Of a DNA stretch of 37,764 nucleotides, positions 1 through 7,687 are shown in pieces; positions within the stretch are counted from its first letter, which is position 1, and every line of letters begins with the position of its first letter. Under the pieces are notes generated by a model, which saw only the letters and a list, made by a program, of their open reading frames with translations, made no database searches and was not told the origin of the DNA. The DNA lies in assembly GCA_011371305.1 (NCBI GenBank), contig DRQW01000165.1, positions 1 to 37,764 on the forward strand, given 5' to 3'. The position numbers were made by a program, and so were the translations under genes. Source of the stretch: Anaerolineae bacterium (GTDB lineage: Bacteria > Chloroflexota > Anaerolineae > J102).

Positions 1-245
1 CGGGAAACCGGTAGACCGGTAGACCGGGGTGAGCGAATCGGCCCGGTTTCCCTGGTTTCCTGGTTTCCAGGTGTACCGGGTTACCGCCCACGATTTTCGT
101 CCGTATCGGCGCTGGCAAGCCAGCCGTTGGACTGCTTTGAAAATACATGTCTCACGCCAAGGCGCCAAGGGCGCAAAGGAAATTAGGTGGCGATTTTCAT
201 CGGTATCGGCGCGCGGCCGCGCGTGGTGCCTGTTCTCAAAATCGC
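1..245. repeat. Decayed copy of the long intergenic repeat
   Basis: Positions 1-30 carry 8-9 base words of the type GGTAGACCG, and 41-85 carry the partly complementary words of the type GGTTTCCTG. The segment at 90-145 (ending in GACTGCTTTGAAAAT) matches the middle part of the copy at 22667-22981. Positions 150-186 carry a different 8-9 base word array (CGCCAAGG, GCGCAAAGG), and 190-240 is a second diverged copy of the CATCGGTATCGGCG block. The open frame through it is only a translation of the repeat. I see no gene here. Confidence 0.75.
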
Positions 246-253
246 GATTGGAT

Positions 254-1942
254 TTATGATTTCACCCGGATGCCACCCTCCTCATAAGTGAAAATCCATC
301 CTGTCAGATCGCCCGGCACGATGTGATCTTTCACGTTTCCGGTGGCTGGGTCCACAAAAACACGGTAGAATCGCGAGGAGTATAAACCGCCATCGGCCTG
401 CAGTTGCGCCTCGGTGACCTCGCGAATTCGTCGGATGCGTTCCTGCCAATGGGCCATATTCGCGGGTGTGAGGTCCACCCAGCCATCCTCCGCGTTGTCC
501 GCTTTGATCTCCGGCCCGCGCAGCAGTTTCTCGCCATCCGGCGTGAGGATGGGGATGCCGATGGAGATGATGTGGGAGCGGAGTCGGGCGTCGGAAGCAA
601 TACGTTCGAACGCGGCCTGAGCCAAATCTTCAGGAGACATAGCCAGGGCCCGGGTCATGCTGTCGCCCGTGATCAGCTTCAGAAGGTAGGCTTCGTACAA
701 GAGCTTGGAAAGCCGGGGCGGTCCTAAAATCTCAAAAGCAATGCTCTCCACATCGTGCTCCTGTTCCAGATGCCGCATGCGGGCTAACGCGCCTTCTCGT
801 AGCACGCCTGCGCGGTACGTGGGCCCCAACACCGATTGATCCAGCGCACTGATGATGTCGAAGCCTGTGTTCCCGCCCTGAATTTCCATGATGATATAGT
901 GTGCGATCTCTTCGGGCGTTACAAATTCCATCTGGTTGAGGGAAGTAATGGTGGAAAATTCCTGCAAGGCAAAGAGCCCGTTTTCGCCGGTATCGACATA
1001 AACATTTTTCAGTACTTCGCCCGTGGGTTGCCCAAAAACACCGTTGTCGGCCAGGGCTTCTTCCAGCGGCACAGCATCGTCGGGCGGGCAGTCGTAGAGC
1101 TCGATGGCACGGCCTCTGCGCTTGATGGGGCCATAGCCGATCTCTGCCCAGCCAATGGCCGCGGTGGGCTTGATCTCTTTGATGACCTTACGGGTGGGTG
1201 GCGTGCGGGCCAGTAGGAACATGAGCATGCTATGGCCACCCGCCAGCGCGGATTTGGAAAGCAGCATGGCCGAGGGTTTCTCTTCGCCGTGGGTATAGGG
1301 GATGTTCAATCCCATGCCGCCCGTGCCGCTGGTGCCCACCTTAATGTAAACGCGTACGCCGTTCCAATGCGCGCTCTCGAACTTCATGACTTCATTCAAA
1401 ATCTGGATATGGCGCACCAGGTGGGGAATGTAGGTGCGTAGCACGTGCTTTTCGGCCATCTCCAAATGTTTCGCCGGGTCAGGGTCCTGCATCGTCTCCA
1501 GCAATTCATAGCTGCTGGCGTAGATGTTCTGGTAAGCGAACGCGGTGGCCGTGTTGATGCAATCGATGATGCCGTCGGGTTCATATTGGCGCACGAAGCG
1601 GGCCAGGGTGTTGTTTTCCAGGATGGCTTGTTTACGTTCTCCAACCATGGGGTCCAACAGATCCGCCAGTAGGCGTTTGCGAATTTCCCCATCCGCCAAC
1701 ATCTCCTCCCACCGCATATCCTTATATTCCCAGGGCACAAAGATATTTCCCCAACAGGCGTGCACGCGGGTGCCTTCGGGCGCTTCTCGGGCCAGCATAG
1801 CCGCGGTCTCTTCTGCGCTGACCTGATCAATCGAAGCAATGATGAGATGGGCCGGACGATATCGTAAAAGCTGACGGGAAATCGCCTTACCGACCTGTCC
1901 GGCCCCTCCGAGGATTAGAAAATTTCTCCCTTGTATCTCCAT
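254..1942 (-). CDS. NAD(P)-binding Rossmann-fold protein, function unknown
   Basis: This 562-residue protein opens with a dinucleotide-binding loop, LGGAGQVGKAI at residues 10-20, as in the short-chain dehydrogenase, saccharopine dehydrogenase and epimerase superfamilies. At 562 residues it is much longer than a simple SDR (about 250), and I do not recognise the rest. A glycine-rich stretch (VGTSGTGGMGLN, about residue 205) and a following SKSALAGGHS segment could form part of a substrate pocket. No signal peptide or membrane helix is visible, so it is probably cytoplasmic. The ATG start is supported by GGAGG nine bases upstream on the minus strand. It stands alone, and its head faces the divergent ABC exporter operon. 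Binding of NAD(P) is likely; the reaction cannot be given. Confidence 0.8.
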   Translation of the reverse strand: MEIQGRNFLILGGAGQVGKAISRQLLRYRPAHLIIASIDQVSAEETAAMLAREAPEGTRVHACWGNIFVPWEYKDMRWEEMLADGEIRKRLLADLLDPMVGERKQAILENNTLARFVRQYEPDGIIDCINTATAFAYQNIYASSYELLETMQDPDPAKHLEMAEKHVLRTYIPHLVRHIQILNEVMKFESAHWNGVRVYIKVGTSGTGGMGLNIPYTHGEEKPSAMLLSKSALAGGHSMLMFLLARTPPTRKVIKEIKPTAAIGWAEIGYGPIKRRGRAIELYDCPPDDAVPLEEALADNGVFGQPTGEVLKNVYVDTGENGLFALQEFSTITSLNQMEFVTPEEIAHYIIMEIQGGNTGFDIISALDQSVLGPTYRAGVLREGALARMRHLEQEHDVESIAFEILGPPRLSKLLYEAYLLKLITGDSMTRALAMSPEDLAQAAFERIASDARLRSHIISIGIPILTPDGEKLLRGPEIKADNAEDGWVDLTPANMAHWQERIRRIREVTEAQLQADGGLYSSRFYRVFVDPATGNVKDHIVPGDLTGWIFTYEEGGIRVKS

Positions 1943-2295
1943 GTGTCAGTCCTCCATTGGACGAGTTAGGTGGGTGGGGATACGTGTGGACATATGATAT
2001 CATGAGCGATGGAACCAGGGCTATTTTTCGCCTTTCCTGTCCCATGCTTTCGTAGCATAGTTCAAAAGAAATCAGGCGCCACGCGCTTTGGGGCGGTTTT
2101 ACAGGAGTGATGACCGAGCTGTTGCTCCTTTTCACCAATTCCCTTTTCGAGAACATTCAATACCCTGCTACTTTCCCTCTTGTTTGCCTGGTTGTTGGAT
2201 TCTTCAGTGGGAAAACTGGCGATTTTTCTTTTTCTCTGCTTAAACGTTCAGCAGAAGGGTTACGACGGTGATTTTTGTGGCACGGGGGTAAGCCC
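1943..2295. other. Divergent intergenic region without recognised gene
   Basis: This is the gap between the minus-strand Rossmann protein and the plus-strand ABC operon. It is more A+T-rich than its neighbours. A minus-strand open frame of 89 codons lies inside it, but it has no recognisable protein pattern and overlaps the start of the Rossmann gene. The palindromic run CATATGATATCATG near 1991-2004 could belong to the promoter of the minus-strand gene, although no convincing -35 was found. None of the heptamer word arrays that fill other gaps occur here. Confidence 0.5.
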
Positions 2296-2324
2296 TTGAC
2301 AAGGTACGTGGCATGGCTTACATT
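2296..2324 (+). promoter_or_regulatory. Promoter of the ABC exporter operon
   Basis: TTGACA at 2296-2301 is followed after 17 bases by TACATT at 2319-2324. Transcription would begin near 2331 and give a leader of about 38 bases holding the AAGGAG ribosome site at 2356-2361. The -35 is perfect and the -10 matches four of six bases. Confidence 0.6.
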
Positions 2325-2368
2325 GTGAACAACGACATCATTTGCGTTTCCCCAGAAGGAGTTTATCC

Positions 2369-3241
2369 ATGCCCGTCATCGAAACCCGGCAACTCACCAA
2401 ATACTACGGCAAGGCCCGAGGCATCGTTGACGTCTCCTTGCAGGTGGAGGAGGGGGAGATCTTCGGTTTCATCGGGCCTAACGGCGCGGGCAAAACTACC
2501 ACCATCCGTTTGCTGCTGGGACTCATCTTTCCTACCCGGGGCGAGGCTCGCATCTTCGGCAAGGACGCGATCAAGGACGGGCCTGAAATCCGGCGCCACA
2601 TCGGCTATCTTCCCTCGGAGGTCTTCTACTACGAGGGCATGAAGGTCATCGACCTGCTCAAATACGCGGCTAGCTTCTACCCGGGCGACCACACCAAGCG
2701 CCTGCACGAGCTGGCCGAGTACATGGAACTGGACCTGCACCGCAAGATCGAAGACCTTTCGTATGGGAACCGGAAGAAGGTAGGGATTGTGCAAGGGCTG
2801 CTCCATCGCCCCAAGCTGGTGTTCCTGGACGAACCCACCCTGGGCCTGGATCCACTGATGCAGCGCAAATTCTTTGACCTGATCCGCGAGGAGAACGCTC
2901 GCGGGGTCACGGTCTTCTTCTCCTCCCACATCTTGGGCGAGGTGCAGCGGTTGTGCCAGCGGGTGGGCATCATCAAAGAAGGGCAGCTCATCGAGGTGTC
3001 GGACATCCGCACCCTGCAACAGAACAACTACAAGCGTATCTATGTCGCGGCCCGCGAGATACCGTCCGGCTATTTCGATCGTCCTGGCGTGACCAATCTG
3101 GAGGCGGTCAATGGCGGCGTGCGTTTCTTCTACAAAGGGGATATCGACGCCATCGTCGCCCGCATCAGCGCCCTGGACCTCATCGACGTCACTATCGAAG
3201 AGCCCACCCTGGAAGAAATTTTCATGCACTACTACGAATAG
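2369..3241 (+). CDS. ABC-2 type exporter, ATP-binding protein
   Basis: This 290-residue ATPase of the CcmA/DrrA class powers the two permeases that follow. The Walker A motif GPNGAGKTT lies near residue 38, the signature LSYGNRKKVGI near residue 131, and Walker B KLVFLDEPTLGLDP near residue 150; the H-loop SSHIL follows. The signature has SYGN in place of the usual SxGQ, which is common in this class. The C-terminal 80 residues are the accessory domain typical of drug and lipid exporters. I chose the ATG at 2369 and not the upstream TTG at 2342 because AAGGAG sits seven bases before it and the protein then starts directly with the ABC domain. It acts at the inner face of the membrane. The exported substrate cannot be told from sequence. 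Confidence 0.93.
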   Translation: MPVIETRQLTKYYGKARGIVDVSLQVEEGEIFGFIGPNGAGKTTTIRLLLGLIFPTRGEARIFGKDAIKDGPEIRRHIGYLPSEVFYYEGMKVIDLLKYAASFYPGDHTKRLHELAEYMELDLHRKIEDLSYGNRKKVGIVQGLLHRPKLVFLDEPTLGLDPLMQRKFFDLIREENARGVTVFFSSHILGEVQRLCQRVGIIKEGQLIEVSDIRTLQQNNYKRIYVAAREIPSGYFDRPGVTNLEAVNGGVRFFYKGDIDAIVARISALDLIDVTIEEPTLEEIFMHYYE

Positions 3242-3291
3242 CCGTTAGCAGCGGCGGCCCCGCACGGCAGCATAGCGCAGGGTGTCAAATG

Positions 3292-3345
3292 CGTAATCCG
3301 TATTCCGTATTGCGTGGCGATCGAACGGAATACGAAATACGCAAT
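3292..3345. repeat. Heptamer word array (CGTATTC type) with complementary arm
   Basis: Left arm: words CGTAATC, CGTATTC, CGTATTG at 3292-3312. Right arm: ACGGAAT, ACGAAAT, ACGCAAT at 3325-3345. The arms are mutually complementary word by word, so the transcript can fold. The same words occur at 30614-30685. The element lies between the ABC ATPase and the first permease and could affect their relative expression. Confidence 0.75.
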
Positions 3346-3410
3346 GCGAACTTTGTCACCTCGCCCCACATTGGCTTGGAGTCGCTCTCACGAACTAGCC
3401 CAACGACATC

Positions 3411-4220
3411 ATGAACACAAACATCTTCCAATTCGAACTACGGATGAAGCTGAAGTCCGCGCTGACTTGGTCCATCGCTGTGGTGGCGGTGAGTCTCATC
3501 TACCTGGGGCTGTATCCCTCCCTGGCGCAGGAGGCCGACCTGTTGGAACAGGCGATCCGCCAATTCCCGCCCCAATTCCTGCAGGCCTTTGGGATGCAGC
3601 ATTTTCATCTTGACACCATCATGGGCTTTTACAGCTTTGTGTTCCTGTTCATCCAGGTATTGTTAGCGGTGCAGGCTTCCATGTACGGAGTTGGGTTGGT
3701 GTCGGTGGATGAGGCGGAATTTACCGCGGATTTCCTGCTTACCCGACCCGTGACCCGCGGCCAAATCCTCACCAGCAAATTCCTGGCCTCGTTCGTCGTT
3801 CTCACCCTTACCAACGCGGTGGTGTGGGTCAGCTCCCTGGCCTTTCTGGAACTGTTCGACGCGGGCCGGGGCTACGACCAGCACGCAGTCATCCTGCTAC
3901 TCAGCAGCATTGTTCTCTTTCAGCTCTTCTTCCTCACCGCGGGCGCGGCCATCTCTCTGCTGGTGAAGCGGGTCCGTAGCGTCACGCCCTACGCCCTGGC
4001 TCTGGCTTTCGGCATGTATCTGCTGGGCGCGTTCAGCGGCATGTTGGGTGACGTCAAACTGGAGCTAATCACGCCCTTCAAGCACTTTGATCCCAACGCT
4101 ATTATCGAGAACGACGCCTGGGATCCCTCCCTGGTCGCCATTAGCATCGCCGTCATCCTGATCTCCATAGCCATCACCTACTGGCGATACCTCCATCGCG
4201 ACATCCCCGCGGTGGCGTGA
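3411..4220 (+). CDS. ABC-2 type exporter, permease 1
   Basis: This 269-residue membrane protein has about six hydrophobic segments: near residues 18-38, 65-85, 110-140, 150-175, 180-210 and 235-258. The layout is that of ABC-2 permeases (ABC2_membrane family): a first helix, an extracellular loop with FPPQFLQAFGM, then a VDEAEFTADFLLTRPVTRGQ segment. The latter resembles the cytoplasmic coupling region of bacteriocin/Na+/copper exporters (EREKGT...LPVSR). It pairs with the ATPase upstream and the similar permease downstream, forming a likely heterodimeric channel. The ATG at 3411 lacks a strong ribosome site. The upstream gap is filled by a palindromic word array. Confidence 0.85.
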   Translation: MNTNIFQFELRMKLKSALTWSIAVVAVSLIYLGLYPSLAQEADLLEQAIRQFPPQFLQAFGMQHFHLDTIMGFYSFVFLFIQVLLAVQASMYGVGLVSVDEAEFTADFLLTRPVTRGQILTSKFLASFVVLTLTNAVVWVSSLAFLELFDAGRGYDQHAVILLLSSIVLFQLFFLTAGAAISLLVKRVRSVTPYALALAFGMYLLGAFSGMLGDVKLELITPFKHFDPNAIIENDAWDPSLVAISIAVILISIAITYWRYLHRDIPAVA

Positions 4221-4227
4221 GAGGGAT

Positions 4228-4346
4228 CTCACGCAGAGACGCTAAGTCGCCAAGGGACTAGGGTTTGCTGGTGGCAGGTGAACGACTTCCTGCCAGAAGC
4301 CCTTGCCACTTGCGACTTGCAAACCTGCTTAGCGGCTTGGCGTGAG
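4228..4346. repeat. Nested palindromic word element between the two permeases
   Basis: Outer arms are CTCACGC plus CGCTAAG (4228-4246) and their complements CTTAGCG plus GCGTGAG (4328-4346). Inside lie inner words of the GTTTGC / GGCAGG type and complements such as GCCACTTGCGACTTGC (about 4305-4320). The whole gap is therefore one imperfect long hairpin, ending directly before the AAGGAG of the next gene. The inner words recur at 23005-23075 and 34165-34255. Confidence 0.75.
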
Positions 4347-4363
4347 CCAAAAGGAGCCGTCGT

Positions 4364-5158
4364 ATGAACATCTACCTGCGAGAACTGCGAGCGAATCTCA
4401 AATCCCTCATCATCTGGAGCGTGATCATCATCCTGCTGGTGGTGATCGCGGTCACGAAATTCGCGGCCTACGCGGATAATCCGGAAATGCTCGCTATCCT
4501 GGATGCCTATCCCAAGGCCCTGCTGGACGCATTGAACATGCACGCGTTCAATCTCACCACCCTTAACGGCTTCCTGGGCGTCATGTTTCTCTACTACGCG
4601 TTGATGGGGGCCATAGCCGCGGGGCTGTGGGGCAGCGGTGCCCTCGCCCGGGAAGAACGCAACAAGACCATCGAATTCGCCCTGGCCTTACCCATTACCC
4701 GCACCCGGTTTCTCACGGCCAAGGCCCTGGCCGCTCTCACCCTCAGCGCCCTCTTCGTCCTAATCACCTGGATGACAACCCTGGTTGCCATCCAGTCATA
4801 CCAACCGGATGAATCCGTGTACGCGTTCCTCGCCCGGGAGATGATGGCCATGTTCGCCATCGAGGTGATCTTCCTCGCCATTGGCCTCCTGGTTGCATCC
4901 GTATCGAAGCGGCCCAAGCGTACAGGAGCCATGGTCACCGGCGTCATTCTCACGCTCTACTATGTTTCTATGATTGCGGGCCTGCACGAAAAGCTGGACT
5001 TTCTCAAATACCTGTCGCCCTTCAAGTACTTCGATGCGGCGAAACTGTTGCACGAGGGCCGGGTGGACCCGGTGTATTGGGCGCTGACCGCGGGGATTGT
5101 GGTTTGCAGTCTGGTGGGGGCTTATTGGGCCTTTCATCGGCGGGATATTTTTGTGTAA
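4364..5158 (+). CDS. ABC-2 type exporter, permease 2
   Basis: This 264-residue permease has the same fold and topology as the preceding one. Its hydrophobic segments are near residues 16-36, 63-88, 115-140, 155-180, 185-205 and 238-258. The coupling segment reads ALAREERNKTIEFALALPITRTRF, very close to the consensus of ABC-2 exporters. AAGGAG seven bases before the ATG supports the start. The two permeases appear to be ancient duplicates: they share the FxxxYADNPEML-AxPxxLLDAxNM / FPPQFLQAFGM loop and the SPFKYFDA / TPFKHFDP segment before the last helix. The last gene of the operon, it is followed closely by the promoter of the GntR regulator. Confidence 0.87.
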   Translation: MNIYLRELRANLKSLIIWSVIIILLVVIAVTKFAAYADNPEMLAILDAYPKALLDALNMHAFNLTTLNGFLGVMFLYYALMGAIAAGLWGSGALAREERNKTIEFALALPITRTRFLTAKALAALTLSALFVLITWMTTLVAIQSYQPDESVYAFLAREMMAMFAIEVIFLAIGLLVASVSKRPKRTGAMVTGVILTLYYVSMIAGLHEKLDFLKYLSPFKYFDAAKLLHEGRVDPVYWALTAGIVVCSLVGAYWAFHRRDIFV

Positions 5159-5177
5159 AGTTTGGGTAACGCGGCCC

Positions 5178-5206
5178 TTGACAAGTCATCAATTGTCTTC
5201 TATACT
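5178..5206 (+). promoter_or_regulatory. Sigma70-like promoter of the MurNAc operon
   Basis: TTGACA (5178-5183), a 17-base spacer, and TATACT (5201-5206) match the bacterial consensus at 11 of 12 positions. Transcription would begin near 5213, inside the operator-like palindrome. It would drive the GntR regulator and, by read-through, the transport and catabolic genes. Confidence 0.8.
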
Positions 5207-5219
5207 GGTATAGACCACT
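5204..5219. promoter_or_regulatory. DasR/NagR-like operator overlapping the -10 box
   Basis: The 16 bases ACTGGTATAGACCACT differ at one position from the DasR-responsive element consensus as I recall it (ACTGGTCTAGACCACT), the site of HutC-type GntR repressors that sense amino-sugar phosphates. The dyad TGGT...ACCA overlaps the -10 and start site of the promoter directly upstream of a HutC-type GntR gene, which suggests autorepression. Caution: the adjoining bases (TAGACCAC, TGAACCAC, TAGACCGA) also look like the 8-base word arrays of other gaps, so the palindrome could be partly a repeat relic. Confidence 0.6.
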
Positions 5220-5258
5220 GAACCACTAGACCGATTTTTCCCATTTCCGGTGGCCGCG

Positions 5259-5987
5259 ATGCTTGACAAAAATCACCCTCTCCCCATCTATTTTCAGCTA
5301 AAGGAATTGCTCCGGGAAAAGATTGCGTCCGGTGAATGGAAGCCGGGAGACATGGTACCATCGGAACGGGAGCTGAGTGAGCAGTTCCATATCAGCCGCA
5401 TGACCGCGCGCCAGGCCCTGAGTGAGTTGGCCACGGAGGGGTTGTTGCGACGGGAGCAGGGTCGGGGGACGTTTGTGGCCGAACCGAAGATCGAACATGG
5501 CCTCACGCGGCTCACCGGTTTTACCGAGGACATGAAGGCGCGAGGGTTGAGGCCGGGCGCCCGGGTCATCCGCTTGGAGCTCATCACGCCGCCTTTGTTG
5601 GCGATGCAGGCGTTGCAGATCAGTCCAGAGACGAAGATCGTCTTGCTGGAGCGCTTGCGCCTAGCCGAGGGGGAGCCCATCGCCCTGGAAACCAGTCATC
5701 TGCATTTTCCGGGCGTAGAAGCTTTGTTGAATGAGGACTTTGAAAATCACTCCCTGTACAGCATCCTTTCTGAGAAGTATCAGATTACACCGGCTCGAGC
5801 CGTGCAGAAAATCGGGGCCGATCTTTGCAGCCAACGGGAACAAGCCCTACTGAACATTGGGGAGGGGGCGCCCGTGTTGCGAAACAAGCGTATCACCTAC
5901 GACCAGTGGGGTCGTCCTTTCGAATACACCGAATCCGCTTATCGTGCGGATCGCTACGTCTTCCAGGCTGAACTCAATGCATCGTGA
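5259..5987 (+). CDS. GntR/HutC family repressor, NagR/DasR-like
   Basis: This 242-residue regulator has an N-terminal winged helix (about residues 8-75). The recognition segment is PSERELSEQFHISRMTARQAL and the wing is LLRREQGRGTFVA. A C-terminal UTRA effector domain (about 92-238) contains LERLRLAEGEPIALETSHL. In this family NagR (Bacillus) and DasR (Streptomyces) bind glucosamine-6-P or N-acetylglucosamine-6-P and release DNA. The gene lies behind an operator of matching type and heads a MurNAc transport and degradation operon whose product is N-acetylglucosamine-6-P. A role as its local repressor is therefore inferred with fair confidence. The start is the ATG at 5259; a GTG three codons upstream is possible and neither has a strong ribosome site. 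Confidence 0.9.
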   Translation: MLDKNHPLPIYFQLKELLREKIASGEWKPGDMVPSERELSEQFHISRMTARQALSELATEGLLRREQGRGTFVAEPKIEHGLTRLTGFTEDMKARGLRPGARVIRLELITPPLLAMQALQISPETKIVLLERLRLAEGEPIALETSHLHFPGVEALLNEDFENHSLYSILSEKYQITPARAVQKIGADLCSQREQALLNIGEGAPVLRNKRITYDQWGRPFEYTESAYRADRYVFQAELNAS

Positions 5988-5993
5988 ATTTGG

Positions 5994-6010
5994 AGGAGGT
6001 TGCCATGTGA
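5994..6010 (+). promoter_or_regulatory. Strong ribosome site before an ATG-TGA start-stop and an in-frame GTG
   Basis: AGGAGGT at 5994-6000 is the strongest ribosome site in the region. The next ATG (6005-6007) is followed at once by TGA. A GTG at 6007 is in frame with the solute-binding lipoprotein and would add 24 residues before its signal peptide. Either the lipoprotein has a longer leader, or this is a start-stop leader that loads a ribosome upstream of the gene. The ATG at 6079 with its own AGGAGA remains the simpler start. Confidence 0.4.
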
Positions 6011-6078
6011 AACTGCCTATATCTCGTTCATTCCACTTTCGCCATCTCACCCCCACTTCATCAGGAGAAAACGTGATC

Positions 6079-7449
6079 ATGAAATCTACGCTATTCAAAC
6101 TCACCCTCTTCCTTTTGCTTATCGTCATGCTGGCGGGATGTGCGCAAAAGCCTGCAGATACGCAAGCGCCCGCCCAAAAACCCGCGGCCACCCAGGCACC
6201 TGCCCAAGAGAAGCCCACCGAGGCCCCCAAAGAGATGGCCACCGAGGCTCCTAAGGCCGAGGAAATGGCCCCTGTTACCCTGACCGTGTGGTCGTGGCGC
6301 ACTGAGGACGAGGATGCTTACAACGAGATCTTCGATGTGTATGAACAAGCGCATCCCAACGTCACCGTGGAATTCGTGCCTTTCGTCGCGACCGATTACA
6401 ATAACATTCTGGCTACGGGCCTCACGGGTGAAGGTGGGCCCGATGTGGTTCAGCTTCGCGCCTATGGCGGCTTGCAGCCCCTGGTGGAAGCGGGCCAGCT
6501 TTTGCCTCTGGACGGAAAAGTGAAAACCCTGTCCAACTTCTCGCCCGATCTGCTCAAGGGTGCCATGGGCGTCAAAGATGGGCATATCTACGGTGTGCCT
6601 TTTGGCATCCAAACCCTGGCCGCCTATTACAACAAGGGCATCTTCGAGAAGCTGGGCCTGAGTGAGCCCACCACCTGGGATGAATTCATCAATGTTCTGG
6701 AGACGCTGAAGAAAGAAGGTTACATCCCCATCGCGGCCCCGGCCAAAGACACCTGGATGCTGCCCATCATCCACGACACCGTAGGCGCGCCTCGCTATGG
6801 CGGGCCGGAATTCGAAAAGAAAATCCTGGCTGGCGAGACCGACTTCACCGATCCTAACTACGTCGCTTCCATCCAACTGGTGAAGGACCTGCAGCCCTAC
6901 ATGCCCGATAACGTGGTCGGCGTGAGCTATCAGGATGCTCGCACCCTCTTCCTCACCGAGCGAGCCGGCCTCTTCCTCGGCGGCTCCTTCGAGGTAGGCT
7001 ATTGGCGTAACGAGGGGCCTGAGCTGGACATCGGCATCTTCCGGGTGCCCCCGGCCCCCGATTCCGTCCTCGACCATCCGCTGACCCCTGGCTGGATGGA
7101 TGGATCCTACGGCGTCAATGCCAACAGCGACGCCAAGGAAGAAGCCATCAAGCTAGTGGAATGGATGGGCACCAAGGAATTCGGGCAAATGTTCACCGAG
7201 AAGATCAAGCAGCTTTCGCCCGTGCCAGGCACCGAACCCAAGGACCCGGTTCTGGCTCAGTTCGCCAAGTTCTATGAAGAAACGCCCGCGTCCTACATGC
7301 TGTTGGTGGATTTCCGCTATGGTGATCCTTCCGGCACAACCTTGATGGGCAATGGCATCCAGAAGATGCTGCTTGGCGAAATGACCGCGGAAGAGGTTGC
7401 CCAAAGCCTGCAAGAGGGCATCTCCCAGTGGTTCAAACCCAAACAATAA
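6079..7449 (+). CDS. Solute-binding lipoprotein of a sugar ABC transporter
   Basis: This 456-residue family-1 extracellular solute-binding protein starts with a lipoprotein signal peptide. A Lys-containing n-region and hydrophobic core end in LAGC, with Cys21 as the lipidation site. A Thr/Pro/Gln/Glu-rich linker (about residues 22-58) tethers it to the membrane. The mature domain begins at VTLTVWSWRTEDEDAYNEIF and shows the family pattern GGPDVVQLRAYGGLQPLVEAGQLLPLDG. It delivers an oligosaccharide or amino sugar to the two permeases downstream. Its operon points to MurNAc, GlcNAc or a muropeptide as ligand; that is inference. The start at 6079 is supported by AGGAGA ten bases upstream and the classical signal peptide. 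A stem-loop directly after the gene separates it from the permease genes. Confidence 0.92.
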   Translation: MKSTLFKLTLFLLLIVMLAGCAQKPADTQAPAQKPAATQAPAQEKPTEAPKEMATEAPKAEEMAPVTLTVWSWRTEDEDAYNEIFDVYEQAHPNVTVEFVPFVATDYNNILATGLTGEGGPDVVQLRAYGGLQPLVEAGQLLPLDGKVKTLSNFSPDLLKGAMGVKDGHIYGVPFGIQTLAAYYNKGIFEKLGLSEPTTWDEFINVLETLKKEGYIPIAAPAKDTWMLPIIHDTVGAPRYGGPEFEKKILAGETDFTDPNYVASIQLVKDLQPYMPDNVVGVSYQDARTLFLTERAGLFLGGSFEVGYWRNEGPELDIGIFRVPPAPDSVLDHPLTPGWMDGSYGVNANSDAKEEAIKLVEWMGTKEFGQMFTEKIKQLSPVPGTEPKDPVLAQFAKFYEETPASYMLLVDFRYGDPSGTTLMGNGIQKMLLGEMTAEEVAQSLQEGISQWFKPKQ

Positions 7450-7476
7450 ACCATCACCCCATCTCTTCTTCTCCTA

Positions 7477-7518
7477 GATGGCTGGCGGGTATCCCCCGCC
7501 CGCCAGCCATCATCTTTT
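7477..7518 (+). terminator. Stem-loop after the solute-binding protein gene
   Basis: A perfect 13-bp stem, GATGGCTGGCGGG (7477-7489) with its complement (7499-7511), encloses a 9-base loop and is followed by a short TTTT run (7515-7518). It lies 27 bases after the stop codon. In operons of binding-protein-dependent transporters, such hairpins commonly protect or partly terminate the message so that the binding protein is made in excess over the permeases. The weak T-run suggests partial termination or RNA stabilisation, not a full stop. Confidence 0.75.
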
Positions 7519-7687
7519 CGCTTCGTAAAACCGGGCAACCGAGAGGCCAGGAAGTTAGCCGACTCCCCTGATTTCCTGGTCCACTGTTCATTTGTATCGA
7601 TGGCATCGACGCTGGCTTGCCTGACGTTGCCTTCCAAAACCTGCGACGTGTTATCAGCATGGTCCACCCCCTACGAGGTTCGCCGAG

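Noticed and set aside
2363-3229. 288-codon open frame on the minus strand opposite the ABC ATPase
   Set aside because: It is antisense to a gene with complete Walker and signature motifs and has no family pattern.
5857-6078. Longer start for the solute-binding lipoprotein inside the GntR gene
   Set aside because: The stretch overlaps the UTRA coding region in another frame, and a normal lipoprotein signal begins at 6079. Only the GTG at 6007 is kept as a minor alternative.
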